Source: an uncultured Lachnospiraceae bacterium
Lineage (GTDB): Bacteria; Bacillota; Clostridia; Lachnospirales; Lachnospiraceae
Assembly: GCA_947648875.1 (NCBI GenBank)
Contig: CANSPM010000008.1
Coordinates: 31,361 to 95,360 of the forward strand
Direction: 5' to 3'
Length of the DNA stretch: 64,000 bases
Below are positions 33,683 through 43,726 of this stretch, piece after piece; position 1 is the stretch's first letter; every line of letters begins with the position of its first letter. A program made the translations under genes and the position numbers. The notes beneath the pieces were generated by a model. The model had not been told where the DNA came from and did no database searches. It worked only from the letters and a program-made list of their open reading frames with translations.

Positions 33683-35917
33683 ATGAAAAAGGAATGGATA
33701 CCGGCATTGGCTGTGTCTGCGGCGGTGCTGGTATTGCTGCTTATGAATATATATGGCCGGCACAGGATGCAGACGGGACTGATGATGGAAGCCGAGTCGG
33801 CGGGGGAGGCCTGGCAGAGTTACTCGCCGCAGCTGACTCTGCCCCGGGGAGAGTATCATGTGCTGGTCAGCGGGTATGGCCCGGTGGTGGCGCAAAACGG
33901 CGAGGGCTGCCTTCTGGGGACAGGCAACGCGGGGGAATTACTGGAACTGTGCCTGGAGAAGGATGAGAGCAATGTGATTTTTTATGGCTGGAAGGAGGGC
34001 GTGCTGGTCTCTCTGGAATTGGAAACGGCCCGGAGGGGGCCCATCTACAGCGACGGTCTTCTGTTGAGCCTGGGAGTTGCCGGGCTGGTGCTTGCTCTGG
34101 GGCTGGTACGGCGGCGGGTTCTGGGGCTGGAGAAGGACTCCGGAGTTGAGCCGGGGCATGAAGACGGAAGGTTCCTGATAGAAAAAGGGGCTGATATTTT
34201 GGTGTTCTGTGTTCTGCTGGGCATCACCGTTTTAGCCAGCTATCCTCTTTTCTATGGCATGACAGGGCCGGGGCATGACCTGAATTTTCACCTGTACCGG
34301 ATAGAGGGGATTAAGGACGGCCTGCTTTCAGGGCAGTTTCCCGTAAGACTGCACCCGACCCACAACAATGGCTACGGATATATCTCGTCCAGCGTATATC
34401 CGGAGCTTTTTCTGTATTTTCCGGCGTTTCTGCGGTTGCTGGGGGCTTCTCCCGTGATGGCGTACCACACTTTTCTGGTTTTGATAAACGCCGCGACGGC
34501 ATGGATTATGTATGTCTGCGCAAAGGGGATCTCCCGTTCCCGTTACGCGGGGCTGCTGGCGTCTGTCTTGTATACGCTGTCAACCTGGCGGATTATCAAT
34601 CTCTACCACAGAGCGGCCATAGGCGAGGCGTTGGCCATGGTATTTTTTCCGGCGCTGCTGTATGGACTGTACCTGCTGCTGGTCGGGGATGATCGGAAAT
34701 GGTGGGTACTTGCCCTGGGGTGCAGCGGCATCCTACAGTCCCATGTTATCAGTACGGTATTTGCGGCTCTGGCTATAGTGGCGATTATTGCGGTCTATCA
34801 CCGGGCTTTTATTACAAAACAGCGCCTTTTGGGCTTTGTGAAGGCCGGGACCCTTACGCTGCTCTTAAATCTCTGGTATCTGGCGGCATTTCTGACTTTT
34901 TATCTGGGAGAGGACCTGTCGATCAAGCACACCCCGGAAAATACGGAATTTTACCAGAATGCCGTATTTCCCACTGAGCTTTTCAATATTTTCAACACCG
35001 GTTTCGGACATTCCCAACTGTTGGAACAGGGGTTACAGGGCAATATGTCCTTGTCCCTGGGGGTGGGAGTGACCGGCGCGCTGTTGATCTGCGGGGGGTA
35101 TTTTCTGTTGGGAAAAAGAGAAGAAGGAACCCTAAGGCGTTTTTACGGCGTAATGACGGCAATGGGGTGTGCGCTGCTTTTTATGGCCAGCACTTTGTTC
35201 CCATGGCGGCTGTTGCAGCGCGTTCCTCCCATCAATGCCTTTTGTGGGACGGTGCAAATGCCCTGGCGTTTTTTGAGCCTGGCTTCCCCCATGTTCTGTA
35301 TCGCGGCGGCGGGGATTCTGGCCCGATGTGGAACATGGGTGAGGAGAGCCGCAGCCTGGGCGGCGCTTGGACTGTGCGGCCTGGCTTTTATCCAGTGGGG
35401 AAGCGCCTATACCACAGGGCTGGGAGTGGCTCTGAAACCGGGGAGGGCAGTGGACACATACGCTTCTGCGGGATATGACGGAGAATATTTTCCCTGGGGA
35501 ACAGACAGAAGCCTGCTTACGGCGAACCGCTATATTACCGGAGGCAGCGCAAAGCTCACAGGGTACGATAAGCGCGGCACCCGGATCTGCCTGCAAGTAC
35601 AGAATGCCCGGACGGGGGACTGGGTGGAGGTTCCCCTGCTGTACTATGGGGGATATGAGGCCAGAGACGGTCAGGGACGCCCTCTGGAGGTGACGGATGG
35701 TGACAACCATGTGGTGAGAGTCGGTCTGCGGGAGGGGACATCGCGGGTGGAACTGCGGTATAAAGGTTTCTGGTACTTTCGCGCGGCGGAGTTGGTATCA
35801 GGATTGACTTGGGGGGCTTGTGGGATATGTTGGTGGAAAAAGAGAGTGAGGAGAGGCGGAAAAACCGGAGGAACCAGGGCGGAGGCGGGAGGGAAGCGTT
35901 CGTCCTTGGGAGTATAG
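33683..35917 (+). CDS. Large polytopic membrane protein, possible lipid-linked glycosyltransferase
   Basis: A 744-residue membrane protein with a signal-like N-terminus, a lumenal domain (about 25-110) and about ten further membrane helices (from about 125 to 575). A long extracytoplasmic tail (about 600-720) begins near GYDGEYFPWGTDRSLL, and a final helix follows. The GHDLNFHLYRIEGIKDGLLSGQ region, an acidic residue soon after the first helix pair, is typical of GT-C-type and YfhO-like proteins. The ATG at 33683 follows AGGTGGGG. The 3' end overlaps the next membrane gene by 91 bp. Confidence 0.7.
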   Translation: MKKEWIPALAVSAAVLVLLLMNIYGRHRMQTGLMMEAESAGEAWQSYSPQLTLPRGEYHVLVSGYGPVVAQNGEGCLLGTGNAGELLELCLEKDESNVIFYGWKEGVLVSLELETARRGPIYSDGLLLSLGVAGLVLALGLVRRRVLGLEKDSGVEPGHEDGRFLIEKGADILVFCVLLGITVLASYPLFYGMTGPGHDLNFHLYRIEGIKDGLLSGQFPVRLHPTHNNGYGYISSSVYPELFLYFPAFLRLLGASPVMAYHTFLVLINAATAWIMYVCAKGISRSRYAGLLASVLYTLSTWRIINLYHRAAIGEALAMVFFPALLYGLYLLLVGDDRKWWVLALGCSGILQSHVISTVFAALAIVAIIAVYHRAFITKQRLLGFVKAGTLTLLLNLWYLAAFLTFYLGEDLSIKHTPENTEFYQNAVFPTELFNIFNTGFGHSQLLEQGLQGNMSLSLGVGVTGALLICGGYFLLGKREEGTLRRFYGVMTAMGCALLFMASTLFPWRLLQRVPPINAFCGTVQMPWRFLSLASPMFCIAAAGILARCGTWVRRAAAWAALGLCGLAFIQWGSAYTTGLGVALKPGRAVDTYASAGYDGEYFPWGTDRSLLTANRYITGGSAKLTGYDKRGTRICLQVQNARTGDWVEVPLLYYGGYEARDGQGRPLEVTDGDNHVVRVGLREGTSRVELRYKGFWYFRAAELVSGLTWGACGICWWKKRVRRGGKTGGTRAEAGGKRSSLGV

Positions 35918-37890
35918 CGCTTATAATGTTGCTCTGCGAGATATTCCTCTTTAATTACAAGCATTGGGAATCTCTGCTGTATACCCCTGTGGAGGATGTG
36001 ACGCGCAGTCTCTACGGCCTGGACACCGAAGAGGGCTACTATGTAGTAACCGGTGAGGAGGCGGTGATAGAGTTCTCGGGTATGCGTGGAACGGTGGCAT
36101 TTCTGTCTTTCTCCCTGGAGGCGGGGCAGCAGGCGCTTCTTGCGGTGGCGGCAGTGGACGAAGCCAACATAGCCTATCTGTGGGCGCCGTCCCGCACCGT
36201 GCGGGGGGACGTGGGACCCAGCCAGCATTTGCGGCTGCATTTCGGCAATGATGTGCGCAGACTCCGGATCCTAATCCGCGGCCTACAGGAAGAACGGATT
36301 GCCCGGGATGCCATAAGAATCAATGCCGCCGTTCCGCTCTTCTTTTCCTGGCAGCGATATCTGCTGCTCACCGTCGGGATTTATTGCCTCTATCTGCTGC
36401 GCCCGGGCAGCCGCTGTTATGAGCGGCGGACGGATTTGACCGGGGGAAGACAGCGGCTGTTTACGGTGGCATGTATAGTCCTACAGCTGCTGTTTTTTTA
36501 CCGGATGCTTCAATGGAATACGCAGGCGCTGGCCTGGCCGGAGTACATGGAGCATCATCAGCAGTACTATCGGTTGACGGAAGCACTTCTGGAGGGCCGT
36601 GTGGATCTGGGAGGTGAGCCATCTCTGCTGGGGGTGGAGAATCCTTATGATCCGGCGGCCAGAGAGGCGGCGGGCCTTGCGTACGGAGATTTCAAGTGGG
36701 ACCACGTCTATTATGATGGCAGCTATTATGTGTATTTCGGCATAGTCCCGGTATTGTTTTTCTATCTTCCCTTCTATGTGATCACCGGCAGACATCTGCC
36801 CCATGCGGACTGTATCTTTCTGCTGGGGGGACTGCTGCTGGCAGGGGTTGCTTATCTGCTGTGGCAGATCGTCAGGCGGTGGTTCCCCCGGACTCCCTAT
36901 ATCCTTTACCTGCTGCTGACCGTGTCAATGGGGGCTGCCAGCTGCCTGGGGTATGCGGTCTATAAGCCTGATTTTTATCTGGTGCCGATAATGGCGGGAA
37001 TTGTCTGCGGCGTGTGGGGGCTGGCATTCTGGATCGGCGCGGGGCGTCAGGGGAAGTATGGGGTCTGGCAGCTGGGGGCAGGGTCTCTGTGTCTCGGACT
37101 GATTGCCGGGTGCAGACCGCAGCTGCTGCTGGTACTGGCGGCGGGACCGGTGCTGTTTGGCCGGGCGGTGTTTCGGGAGCGGAAACTGTTTACGGGAAAA
37201 AGCCTGGCGCAGACGCTGGCCCTGTGCCTGCCTCTGGCAGCGGCAGCGGCGGGGATCATGTGGTACAATGCCGTTCGATTTGGCTCCGTATGGGATTTTG
37301 GTGCCAGCTATAATCTGACCACCAACGATATGACGCACAGGGGCTGGGTGTGGGGGAGGTGTGCCCTGGGGATATTTTCCTACCTGCTACAGCCGCCCAG
37401 AATCGGCGCTGTCTTTCCGTTTTTGCAGGATTTCCGGGTGGAGACGGTCTATCAGGGGCTGACTCTGTCGGAGATGATGATGGGCGGTGTGCTGTGGCTG
37501 TTCCCGGTGCTGTGCTTTGGCTTCTATGGGATGACTAAAAAGGAATTTTTTGAGGAGCGCGGATGTTACTGCCTGGTTTGGCTTTTGCAGCTTATGATGG
37601 TGGTGTTGGCGGTGATTGACGCGCAGATGGCGGGCCTTTTGACACGATACTTTGGAGATTTTGTGTGGACCGGAATGATCGCCTCCGCGCTTGTCATAAT
37701 GGCCTGTTATGACCGGCTGGAGAGGGGAGGAGGGGACTGCCGCCACCTGCAAAAGCTGGTGGCAGCGGCCTGCGTCGTGACGCTTCTGTCTGCTTTTCTG
37801 CGGATCTTTGCCCACAGTGAAGACGCCATACAGAACGCCAACCCGGCTCTGTACTACCAGGTGCAGTCCCTGATCGCTTTCTGGATGTAA
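35827..37890 (+). CDS. Second large polytopic membrane protein
   Basis: A 687-residue membrane protein with a short basic N-terminus, one helix, an extracytoplasmic domain (about 55-170) and about ten more helices. A YDGSYYVYFGIVPVLFFYLPF segment at about 300 is typical of GT-C-like membrane proteins. The ATG at 35827 lies inside the preceding gene (91-bp overlap in another frame), which points to translational coupling and a shared process, probably cell-surface glycan modification. The last 37 bp overlap a convergent phospholipase-like gene. Confidence 0.65.
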   Translation: MLVEKESEERRKNRRNQGGGGREAFVLGSIALIMLLCEIFLFNYKHWESLLYTPVEDVTRSLYGLDTEEGYYVVTGEEAVIEFSGMRGTVAFLSFSLEAGQQALLAVAAVDEANIAYLWAPSRTVRGDVGPSQHLRLHFGNDVRRLRILIRGLQEERIARDAIRINAAVPLFFSWQRYLLLTVGIYCLYLLRPGSRCYERRTDLTGGRQRLFTVACIVLQLLFFYRMLQWNTQALAWPEYMEHHQQYYRLTEALLEGRVDLGGEPSLLGVENPYDPAAREAAGLAYGDFKWDHVYYDGSYYVYFGIVPVLFFYLPFYVITGRHLPHADCIFLLGGLLLAGVAYLLWQIVRRWFPRTPYILYLLLTVSMGAASCLGYAVYKPDFYLVPIMAGIVCGVWGLAFWIGAGRQGKYGVWQLGAGSLCLGLIAGCRPQLLLVLAAGPVLFGRAVFRERKLFTGKSLAQTLALCLPLAAAAAGIMWYNAVRFGSVWDFGASYNLTTNDMTHRGWVWGRCALGIFSYLLQPPRIGAVFPFLQDFRVETVYQGLTLSEMMMGGVLWLFPVLCFGFYGMTKKEFFEERGCYCLVWLLQLMMVVLAVIDAQMAGLLTRYFGDFVWTGMIASALVIMACYDRLERGGGDCRHLQKLVAAACVVTLLSAFLRIFAHSEDAIQNANPALYYQVQSLIAFWM

Positions 37891-38528
37891 TCACATGCGT
37901 TTTGGATAAACTTCTGATTTTCCTCATAGGGTAAAACGTTGGCGCGGCATTCCCCGTGGGGGGTCAGAAAATTCTTCTGGATGATGAAAGTCTTGCTGTT
38001 TTGCAGCTCTTCGCGGGTGATGTAGCCGGGGATTTCGTAGTCCTGCTCTGTCAGCAGGATGTTGGGCATGGGAAAGTGGAAGGTATATTCTCTTACCAGC
38101 CGCCAGTCGTTCAGATCTACGTCCCGGCCAAAGGCAACAAAATATTCCGGGTCGTCGGGATTTTTGCCTGCGTCTGACAATCTTTGTGCATGGGTATCGC
38201 GCAGAGTCAGGATGAAGACCTCATCCGCCAGTATATGGGTCACATAGCCCAGAAATAACTCATATTCCGGGTCGTCCGGCTGTAGAAAGCGCCGGGCAAA
38301 CGCATGGAGAGCGCGGCGGTAGGCTTGGTAGCGGTCCGGCAGATGCAGATCGTTTAAGCGGATGTTGTCCTTAAAATGGGTGTGCCGCTTCATCTCCCGC
38401 TGATAGTTCTTTCGGGCCATGATGGCATCCGGTGCCAGGTTGCCGCAATAGAACAGGGCGGGATTTTTGATTTGCAGGGGTTGCAGCAGCTGGTCCGCGA
38501 TGACCAGATGAGTGACAGTGCCAGCCAT
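37854..38528 (-). CDS. Zinc-dependent phospholipase C family protein
   Basis: A 224-residue protein of the PF00882 type. THLVIADQLL at the start gives the first His, and YCGNLAPDAI and HTHFKDN (about 50) carry further ligands. LGYVTHILADEVF (about 93-105) supplies His and Asp. The natural substrate is not known for these cytoplasmic Firmicutes members. The gene converges on and overlaps the end of the membrane protein gene. AGGAGGCAT precedes the ATG. Confidence 0.85.
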   Translation of the reverse strand: MAGTVTHLVIADQLLQPLQIKNPALFYCGNLAPDAIMARKNYQREMKRHTHFKDNIRLNDLHLPDRYQAYRRALHAFARRFLQPDDPEYELFLGYVTHILADEVFILTLRDTHAQRLSDAGKNPDDPEYFVAFGRDVDLNDWRLVREYTFHFPMPNILLTEQDYEIPGYITREELQNSKTFIIQKNFLTPHGECRANVLPYEENQKFIQNACDYIQKAIRDCTW

Positions 38529-38673
38529 AAAAATGCCTCCTTCGGGTTCCTGTTATTTAGAGGTTACATCTGTGAGTATAACACATTTTTTGTGAAAAGT
38601 CATATCAAATGGGAAGAGAAGCATGACGAAAGTATACAATAGTAAATCAAAGAGGAGGCGGAGAAGGGGATTT

Positions 38674-40062
38674 ATGCGAATCACGGAGATCAAAAAATGT
38701 CTGTATGACAGCAGTCAGATTGACAAAGAGAATATGCTGTATCCCTCCGGGGCGCTGGTGGCGCTGCTTGTTCCCATCGTGGTGGAGCAGCTGCTCAATT
38801 CCCTGATGGGTATGGTGGATACCATGATGGTCAGCAATGTGGGCAGTGAGGCCATTTCCGCCGTATCCTTAGTGGATTCCATCAACAATCTGGTGATTCA
38901 GATTTTTTCCGCCATGGCGGCGGGGGCTTCCATCATCTGCTCCCAATATCTGGGAAACAGGGATCAAGAGGGCTGCAATCGGGCGGCAAGGCAGGTCATA
39001 TTGACAGTGCTGGTTATTTCCATCAGTGTGATGCTGCTGGGACTGTGTATGCATAGACCCCTGCTTCGGCTTGCGTTTGGCAGCATTGAGCCTGGGGTCA
39101 TGGCGAACGCGGAAAAGTATTTTCTGCTGTCGGTGGTGTCCTATCCTTTTTTGGCGCTGTTTAACGCGGGAGCCGCTTTTTTCCGGGCGGGGGGCAACTC
39201 CCGTTTTCCTATGAAGATATCTGTGATTTCCAATCTGCTCAATGTGGGGGGCAATGGGGTTCTGATCTTTGGTTTTCAGATGGGTGTGGAAGGGGCGGCG
39301 TTGTCAACTCTGGCTTCCAGGGCTTTCTGCGCCGTTTTGGCGCTGGCCTTTCTGCGCAGGCCCGCTCAACCGGTGGTGGTGAATCACTACCTGAAAATTC
39401 GCCCGGACATGTCCGTGATCTGGAAGATTCTGGCCATAGGCATTCCCTCCGGCGTGGAGAACGGCATGTTCCAGTTCGGAAAGCTGGCCATCCAGTCGAC
39501 GGTCTCCGCCATGGGGACAGTGGCCATTGCCGCCCAGGCCATGACCAATATCATGGAGATGGTCAACGGTATATTTGGCGTGGGCACGGGTATCTGCCTG
39601 ATGACGCTGGTGGGGCAGGCCATCGGCGCGGGCAGAAGGGAAGAGGCCAGATACTATATGGTGAAGTGTACATTTATAGGGATGGCGGGGATTCTGGTAT
39701 CCTGCCTGCTGGTGCTGGCGATCACCGGACCGGTGCTGGTGCTGGCGGGTATGGAGCCGGAGAGTGCGGCCATGTGCTGGCAGATGGTCATTGCCATCAC
39801 CATCGCGAAACCTCTGTTGTGGGCATTTTCCTTTATCCCGGCGTATGGAATGCGGGCGGCGGGAGATGTAAAATTTACCATGATTACCTCCACTCTTACC
39901 ATGTGGTGTATGCGGGTGGCTCTGTGTGTTTTCCTGGTAAGAGTCTATAACATGGGGCCCATGGCGGTCTGGTATGGCATGTTTGCAGACTGGGCCTTGC
40001 GGAGCGTTATTTTTGCCCTGCGGTATTTCAGTGGGCGCTGGATACACAATCGAATCATTTAG
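38674..40062 (+). CDS. MATE family efflux transporter
   Basis: A 462-residue multidrug or metabolite exporter with two bundles of six membrane helices. VPIVVEQLLNSLMGMVDTMM at the start and AAMGTVAIAAQAM-type repeats are MATE hallmarks. It is probably driven by Na+ or H+. The ATG at 38674 follows GGAGGCGGAGAAGGGG. It is followed by a strong promoter for an EAL gene. Confidence 0.93.
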   Translation: MRITEIKKCLYDSSQIDKENMLYPSGALVALLVPIVVEQLLNSLMGMVDTMMVSNVGSEAISAVSLVDSINNLVIQIFSAMAAGASIICSQYLGNRDQEGCNRAARQVILTVLVISISVMLLGLCMHRPLLRLAFGSIEPGVMANAEKYFLLSVVSYPFLALFNAGAAFFRAGGNSRFPMKISVISNLLNVGGNGVLIFGFQMGVEGAALSTLASRAFCAVLALAFLRRPAQPVVVNHYLKIRPDMSVIWKILAIGIPSGVENGMFQFGKLAIQSTVSAMGTVAIAAQAMTNIMEMVNGIFGVGTGICLMTLVGQAIGAGRREEARYYMVKCTFIGMAGILVSCLLVLAITGPVLVLAGMEPESAAMCWQMVIAITIAKPLLWAFSFIPAYGMRAAGDVKFTMITSTLTMWCMRVALCVFLVRVYNMGPMAVWYGMFADWALRSVIFALRYFSGRWIHNRII

Positions 40063-40091
40063 TTGACAAGTCCATAGTCCGGGCGTATAAT
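40063..40091 (+). promoter_or_regulatory. Promoter of the EAL gene
   Basis: TTGACA (40063-40068), an exact 17-bp spacer and TATAAT (40086-40091) lie about 45 bp upstream of the start. This is a full-consensus promoter, starting at the stop codon of the MATE gene. Confidence 0.85.
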
Positions 40092-40137
40092 ATTTGTAGG
40101 TAAAATTATCCTCTGAATGCGGATAATGGAGAGAATT

Positions 40138-42552
40138 ATGAGGGATATAATACAAGTGGACAGAAATACGGGTCTGAAGGACCGGCGGGAAAAGGGAAAG
40201 GACGATCAGGACACTCTGACAGCCCTCTGTACTTTTTCTGCCGCTAAGGAACAAATCAATCGGATTATGGGGGAGGCTCCCCAGGGCGTCTACCATGTGG
40301 TCATGCTGCATATCGGCAATATTTCACAGTTGACAGATGAATACGGCTTCGCGTTTGCCATGGCGGTACTGGAAAATCAGGCGGCTTTGTGGCGGCGCTT
40401 TTTTAAAACCTGGGAGGGGGCGGTGCTCTGTCGGCTGGGTAAGGATGCCATGATGGCCTTTGTGCGGGAGGAAGACGGCGGAAAGGTGGAGAGCCGCGCC
40501 CGTCTGGTTCAGGAGGAACTGCAAAACAGGTATTTTGGGCGCAGAGAGAAACTGCGTTGCAGAGTGACTATGGGTGTCTGCCATGTACCCGCCCATGAGA
40601 GGGACTTGAAGCGGATTTTGATCTGTGCCGGAAAAGCGGTGATGTATGCCCTGCGGCATCGGCTCCCCTGTGCGGTGTACGAGGAGAATATGGCAGATGA
40701 GGCGGTGTCGGCGGATGAGAGTCTGATGGCGGAAAGGACGGAGGAGGAGAAGCTGTTTCAGTATAACGGCAATTTTATCGCCTTCGCCGTGAGTCTGCTG
40801 TCGAACACCTTCGATCTGGACAGCAGCCTGGATATGCTGGCCAAACAGATAGGCTGGCATTTTGCCTATGACGAGGTTCTTATATCGGAGTTCGTTGAGG
40901 ACAACAGCACCATGGTGTCCAACAGATGGCGGCGCGGCGAGGGAGTCGTGCCCAATCCGGAGACGATTAACACTTTTGATGACTGGGATGACTTCTTTTC
41001 CGGGTTTGACAGGGACGGTGTCAATCTGACCTGTGATGTGGAAAAGGGCGGCTACACGGAAAGGGACATGGCCTTCTTTCATGAGAAGGGGATCGGCAGC
41101 TTTATCAATCTGCTGTTATATAGCAACGGGCATCCCATCGGCTATGTGACCTGTAGCCGGAAGCAGCCCGTGGAACGGATTTCGGACAGAGAGTTGAATA
41201 CACTGGTTCAGCTTGGCAGAGTTATCAGCGCCTTTGTGGCGCTACGGTTTCAAAATCGCCAGAACCAGGAGCACATCGAGGCTCTGAGACGGGATGAACT
41301 GACGGGATTATATCACTATGGTGCCTTTCAGAAGGAGGTGCGCCGAGCCCTTTATCAGTGCGATCCTGAACTGGTTTATGCCATGGCCTATATGGATGTG
41401 AGCAATTTTGCCTATCTCAACGAAAATTTCGGTTACAGTGAAGGAAATCAGCTTTTGAAGGATATGGCCAGATGGCTGCGATATATGAACGCGAAGCGCT
41501 GTATCTGTGGCAGGGTGTATGCGGATCGCTTTGTGATTCTGGTGACGGGCGAAAGCCAGAAGGCAATAGAGGAGGAGGTTCGTCAATCCGTAAGCCGTTT
41601 TTCGGATTATCTGCTACACAGATACCCCATGGGAGATCTACAGGTGCGGGCGGGGTTGTACTACATAGAAAATCCGGAGGCGGAGATCTTTACGATGATT
41701 GATGCCGCCAACCATGCCAGGAAGGCCATCAAGGAGGATTATCTGAATCACGTGATGGTATATACGGACCGTCTGCGGCGCACCAGGGCGGAAAAGATCA
41801 ATGTGGTGGCAAGCATTCATGACGCCATAGACAAGGGAGAGGTGGAGGCTTACCTACAGCCTAAGTTCTCCATGCGCACAGGAGATGTGGTAGGAGCCGA
41901 GGCGCTGGTCAGATGGCATAACGCAGACGGGAGTCTCAAGTACCCGGATCAGTTCATCCCTGTGCTGGAGGAAGTGGGCTACATTGTAAATGTGGATTTC
42001 TGCGTGTTCCGTCAGGTTCTTGCCTGCCTGAAGCGCTGGAAAGCGGAGGGCAGACAGCGGGTTCCCATATCCGTGAACTTTTCGAGGGTGCATTTCCGGG
42101 ATCAGCATTTTGGAGACAAGGTTCTGGAGATGCTCAAGGAGTATGATGTGGAGCCGGAATATATAGAGATTGAGGTTACGGAGAGTTGCATTTCCGGCAA
42201 TCCCATGGGTATGGTAAAACAGATGACACAGCTGCGGGAAAACGGGCTCAAGATTGCGATGGATGACTTTGGTATCGGTTACTCTTCCCTGGGGATGCTG
42301 GTAGATGCCAACGTGGATATCGTCAAGGTGGATAAAAGTTTTATCGACCATTACGAGACGGATCAGGAACAGCAGTACATTAACCGGATCGGCCAGCTGG
42401 TGCGGGCCGCAGGCAAGGATATTATTTTTGAGGGCGTGGAGAACCGGCAGCAGGTGGAATTTCTACGGAATTACGGCTATGACAAGGCCCAGGGGTATGT
42501 GTTCTCCAAGCCGGTTCCCATATCGGAATTTGAACAGTGGATGGTGGTATAA
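40138..42552 (+). CDS. c-di-GMP phosphodiesterase (EAL) with degenerate GGDEF domains
   Basis: An 804-residue protein that should hydrolyse c-di-GMP. The C-terminal EAL domain (about 555-800) keeps the key residues: AEALVRW, the metal Glu in EVTES, DDFGIGYSSLG, KVDKSF and FEGVEN. Upstream lie a GGDEF-like region (about 40-190), a GAF-like sensor (about 215-380) and a second GGDEF-like domain (about 385-530). In the latter the active loop reads RVYADRF, so it should not make c-di-GMP. These parts probably sense a ligand. The start at 40138 has GGAGAG five bases upstream. A strong terminator follows. Confidence 0.92.
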   Translation: MRDIIQVDRNTGLKDRREKGKDDQDTLTALCTFSAAKEQINRIMGEAPQGVYHVVMLHIGNISQLTDEYGFAFAMAVLENQAALWRRFFKTWEGAVLCRLGKDAMMAFVREEDGGKVESRARLVQEELQNRYFGRREKLRCRVTMGVCHVPAHERDLKRILICAGKAVMYALRHRLPCAVYEENMADEAVSADESLMAERTEEEKLFQYNGNFIAFAVSLLSNTFDLDSSLDMLAKQIGWHFAYDEVLISEFVEDNSTMVSNRWRRGEGVVPNPETINTFDDWDDFFSGFDRDGVNLTCDVEKGGYTERDMAFFHEKGIGSFINLLLYSNGHPIGYVTCSRKQPVERISDRELNTLVQLGRVISAFVALRFQNRQNQEHIEALRRDELTGLYHYGAFQKEVRRALYQCDPELVYAMAYMDVSNFAYLNENFGYSEGNQLLKDMARWLRYMNAKRCICGRVYADRFVILVTGESQKAIEEEVRQSVSRFSDYLLHRYPMGDLQVRAGLYYIENPEAEIFTMIDAANHARKAIKEDYLNHVMVYTDRLRRTRAEKINVVASIHDAIDKGEVEAYLQPKFSMRTGDVVGAEALVRWHNADGSLKYPDQFIPVLEEVGYIVNVDFCVFRQVLACLKRWKAEGRQRVPISVNFSRVHFRDQHFGDKVLEMLKEYDVEPEYIEIEVTESCISGNPMGMVKQMTQLRENGLKIAMDDFGIGYSSLGMLVDANVDIVKVDKSFIDHYETDQEQQYINRIGQLVRAAGKDIIFEGVENRQQVEFLRNYGYDKAQGYVFSKPVPISEFEQWMVV

Positions 42553-42555
42553 AAG

Positions 42556-42588
42556 ACGTGGCTTTCTTGCTGAAAGCCGCGTTTTTTT
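42556..42588 (+). terminator. Rho-independent terminator of the EAL gene
   Basis: ACGTGGCTTTC (42556-42566) and GAAAGCCGCGT (42572-42582) form a stem followed by seven T. Confidence 0.9.
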
Positions 42589-42677
42589 ATCGCGGATAAA
42601 AGAAAATGTCACTTTTTTCTCTTCACAGACATAACATAGAGCATCAGTCAATTGGAAAAGGGAGGATATAAAAATCT

Positions 42678-43703
42678 ATGAGAAAAGGAAGAGGAAAAAA
42701 GGGAGTGTCGCTGCTGTTGACAACAGTGATGGCCGCCGGATTGCTGACAGGATGCGGTAACTTCGGCGCAACGTCAGGAGACGGAAAACTGACGCCGGTC
42801 ACATTGAACGAGGTGGCGCATTCTATTTTCTATGCTCCCATGTATGTGGCCATTGAGGAGGGATACTTTAAGGAGGAGGGGCTGGATGTGACGCTGGTCA
42901 CCGGCTTTGGAGCCGACAAGACCATGACGGCTGTGCTTGCCGGAGACGCGGATATTGGATTTATGGGCAGTGAATCCACGATCTATACCTATGTGGGCGG
43001 CACGGATGACTATGTGGTGAATTTTGCCCAGCTGACCCAGCGGGCGGGAAATTTTCTGGTGTCCAGGGAACCCATTGACGATTTTAAGTGGGATATGATA
43101 AAAGATCAGGATGTGCTCGGCGGCAGGGCGGGCGGGATGCCTCAGATGGTGTTTGAGTATATCCTGCGGAAGAACAATATTGACCCGGCGGCAGATCTGC
43201 GAATTGACCAGAGCATTGACTTCGGTTCCACCGCAGCGGCTTTCTCCGGCGGTGACGCGGATTTCACCGTGGAGTTTGAGCCCCATGCCACATTGCTGGA
43301 GCAGAAGGGCGACGGCTATGTGGTGGCTTCTCTGGGAGAGGACTCCGGCTATGTGCCCTACACTGCGTTCAGTGCCCGGAAGAGCTATATCGAAAAGAAC
43401 GGCAAAGTGATCCAGGCCTTTACGAACGCCCTGCAAAAGGGAATGGATTATGTACAGTCCCATAGCCCGGAGGAAATTGCGGATGTGATCGCTCCCCAGT
43501 TTGCGGAGACCGACAAGCAGGCTCTGGTGACCATCGTGGCCAGGTATTACGATCAGGACACCTGGAAAGAGAATCTGATCTTCGAGCAGGAGTCCTTTGA
43601 TCTGTTGCAGAACATCCTTGAGGATTCAGGGGTGCTGTCTGAGCGAGTGCCCTATGAGAATCTGGTGGATACGGCATTTGCGGAGACGGCGGCCAAGAAA
43701 TGA
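42678..43703 (+). CDS. NMT1/THI5-like ABC-transporter substrate-binding lipoprotein
   Basis: A 341-residue extracellular binding lipoprotein. The signal peptide ends LLTGC (Cys at about 26), then the NMT1/SsuA fold: FYAPMYVAIEEGYFKEEGLDV and DADIGFMGSES are typical. Family members bind sulfonates, nitrate, thiamine precursors or other small ligands. No permease or ATPase gene is adjacent, so it must share a transporter encoded elsewhere or serve another role. ATG at 42678 follows GGGAGGAT. Confidence 0.88.
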   Translation: MRKGRGKKGVSLLLTTVMAAGLLTGCGNFGATSGDGKLTPVTLNEVAHSIFYAPMYVAIEEGYFKEEGLDVTLVTGFGADKTMTAVLAGDADIGFMGSESTIYTYVGGTDDYVVNFAQLTQRAGNFLVSREPIDDFKWDMIKDQDVLGGRAGGMPQMVFEYILRKNNIDPAADLRIDQSIDFGSTAAAFSGGDADFTVEFEPHATLLEQKGDGYVVASLGEDSGYVPYTAFSARKSYIEKNGKVIQAFTNALQKGMDYVQSHSPEEIADVIAPQFAETDKQALVTIVARYYDQDTWKENLIFEQESFDLLQNILEDSGVLSERVPYENLVDTAFAETAAKK

Positions 43704-43726
43704 CCCACATCAACCGCCCGGCCATT

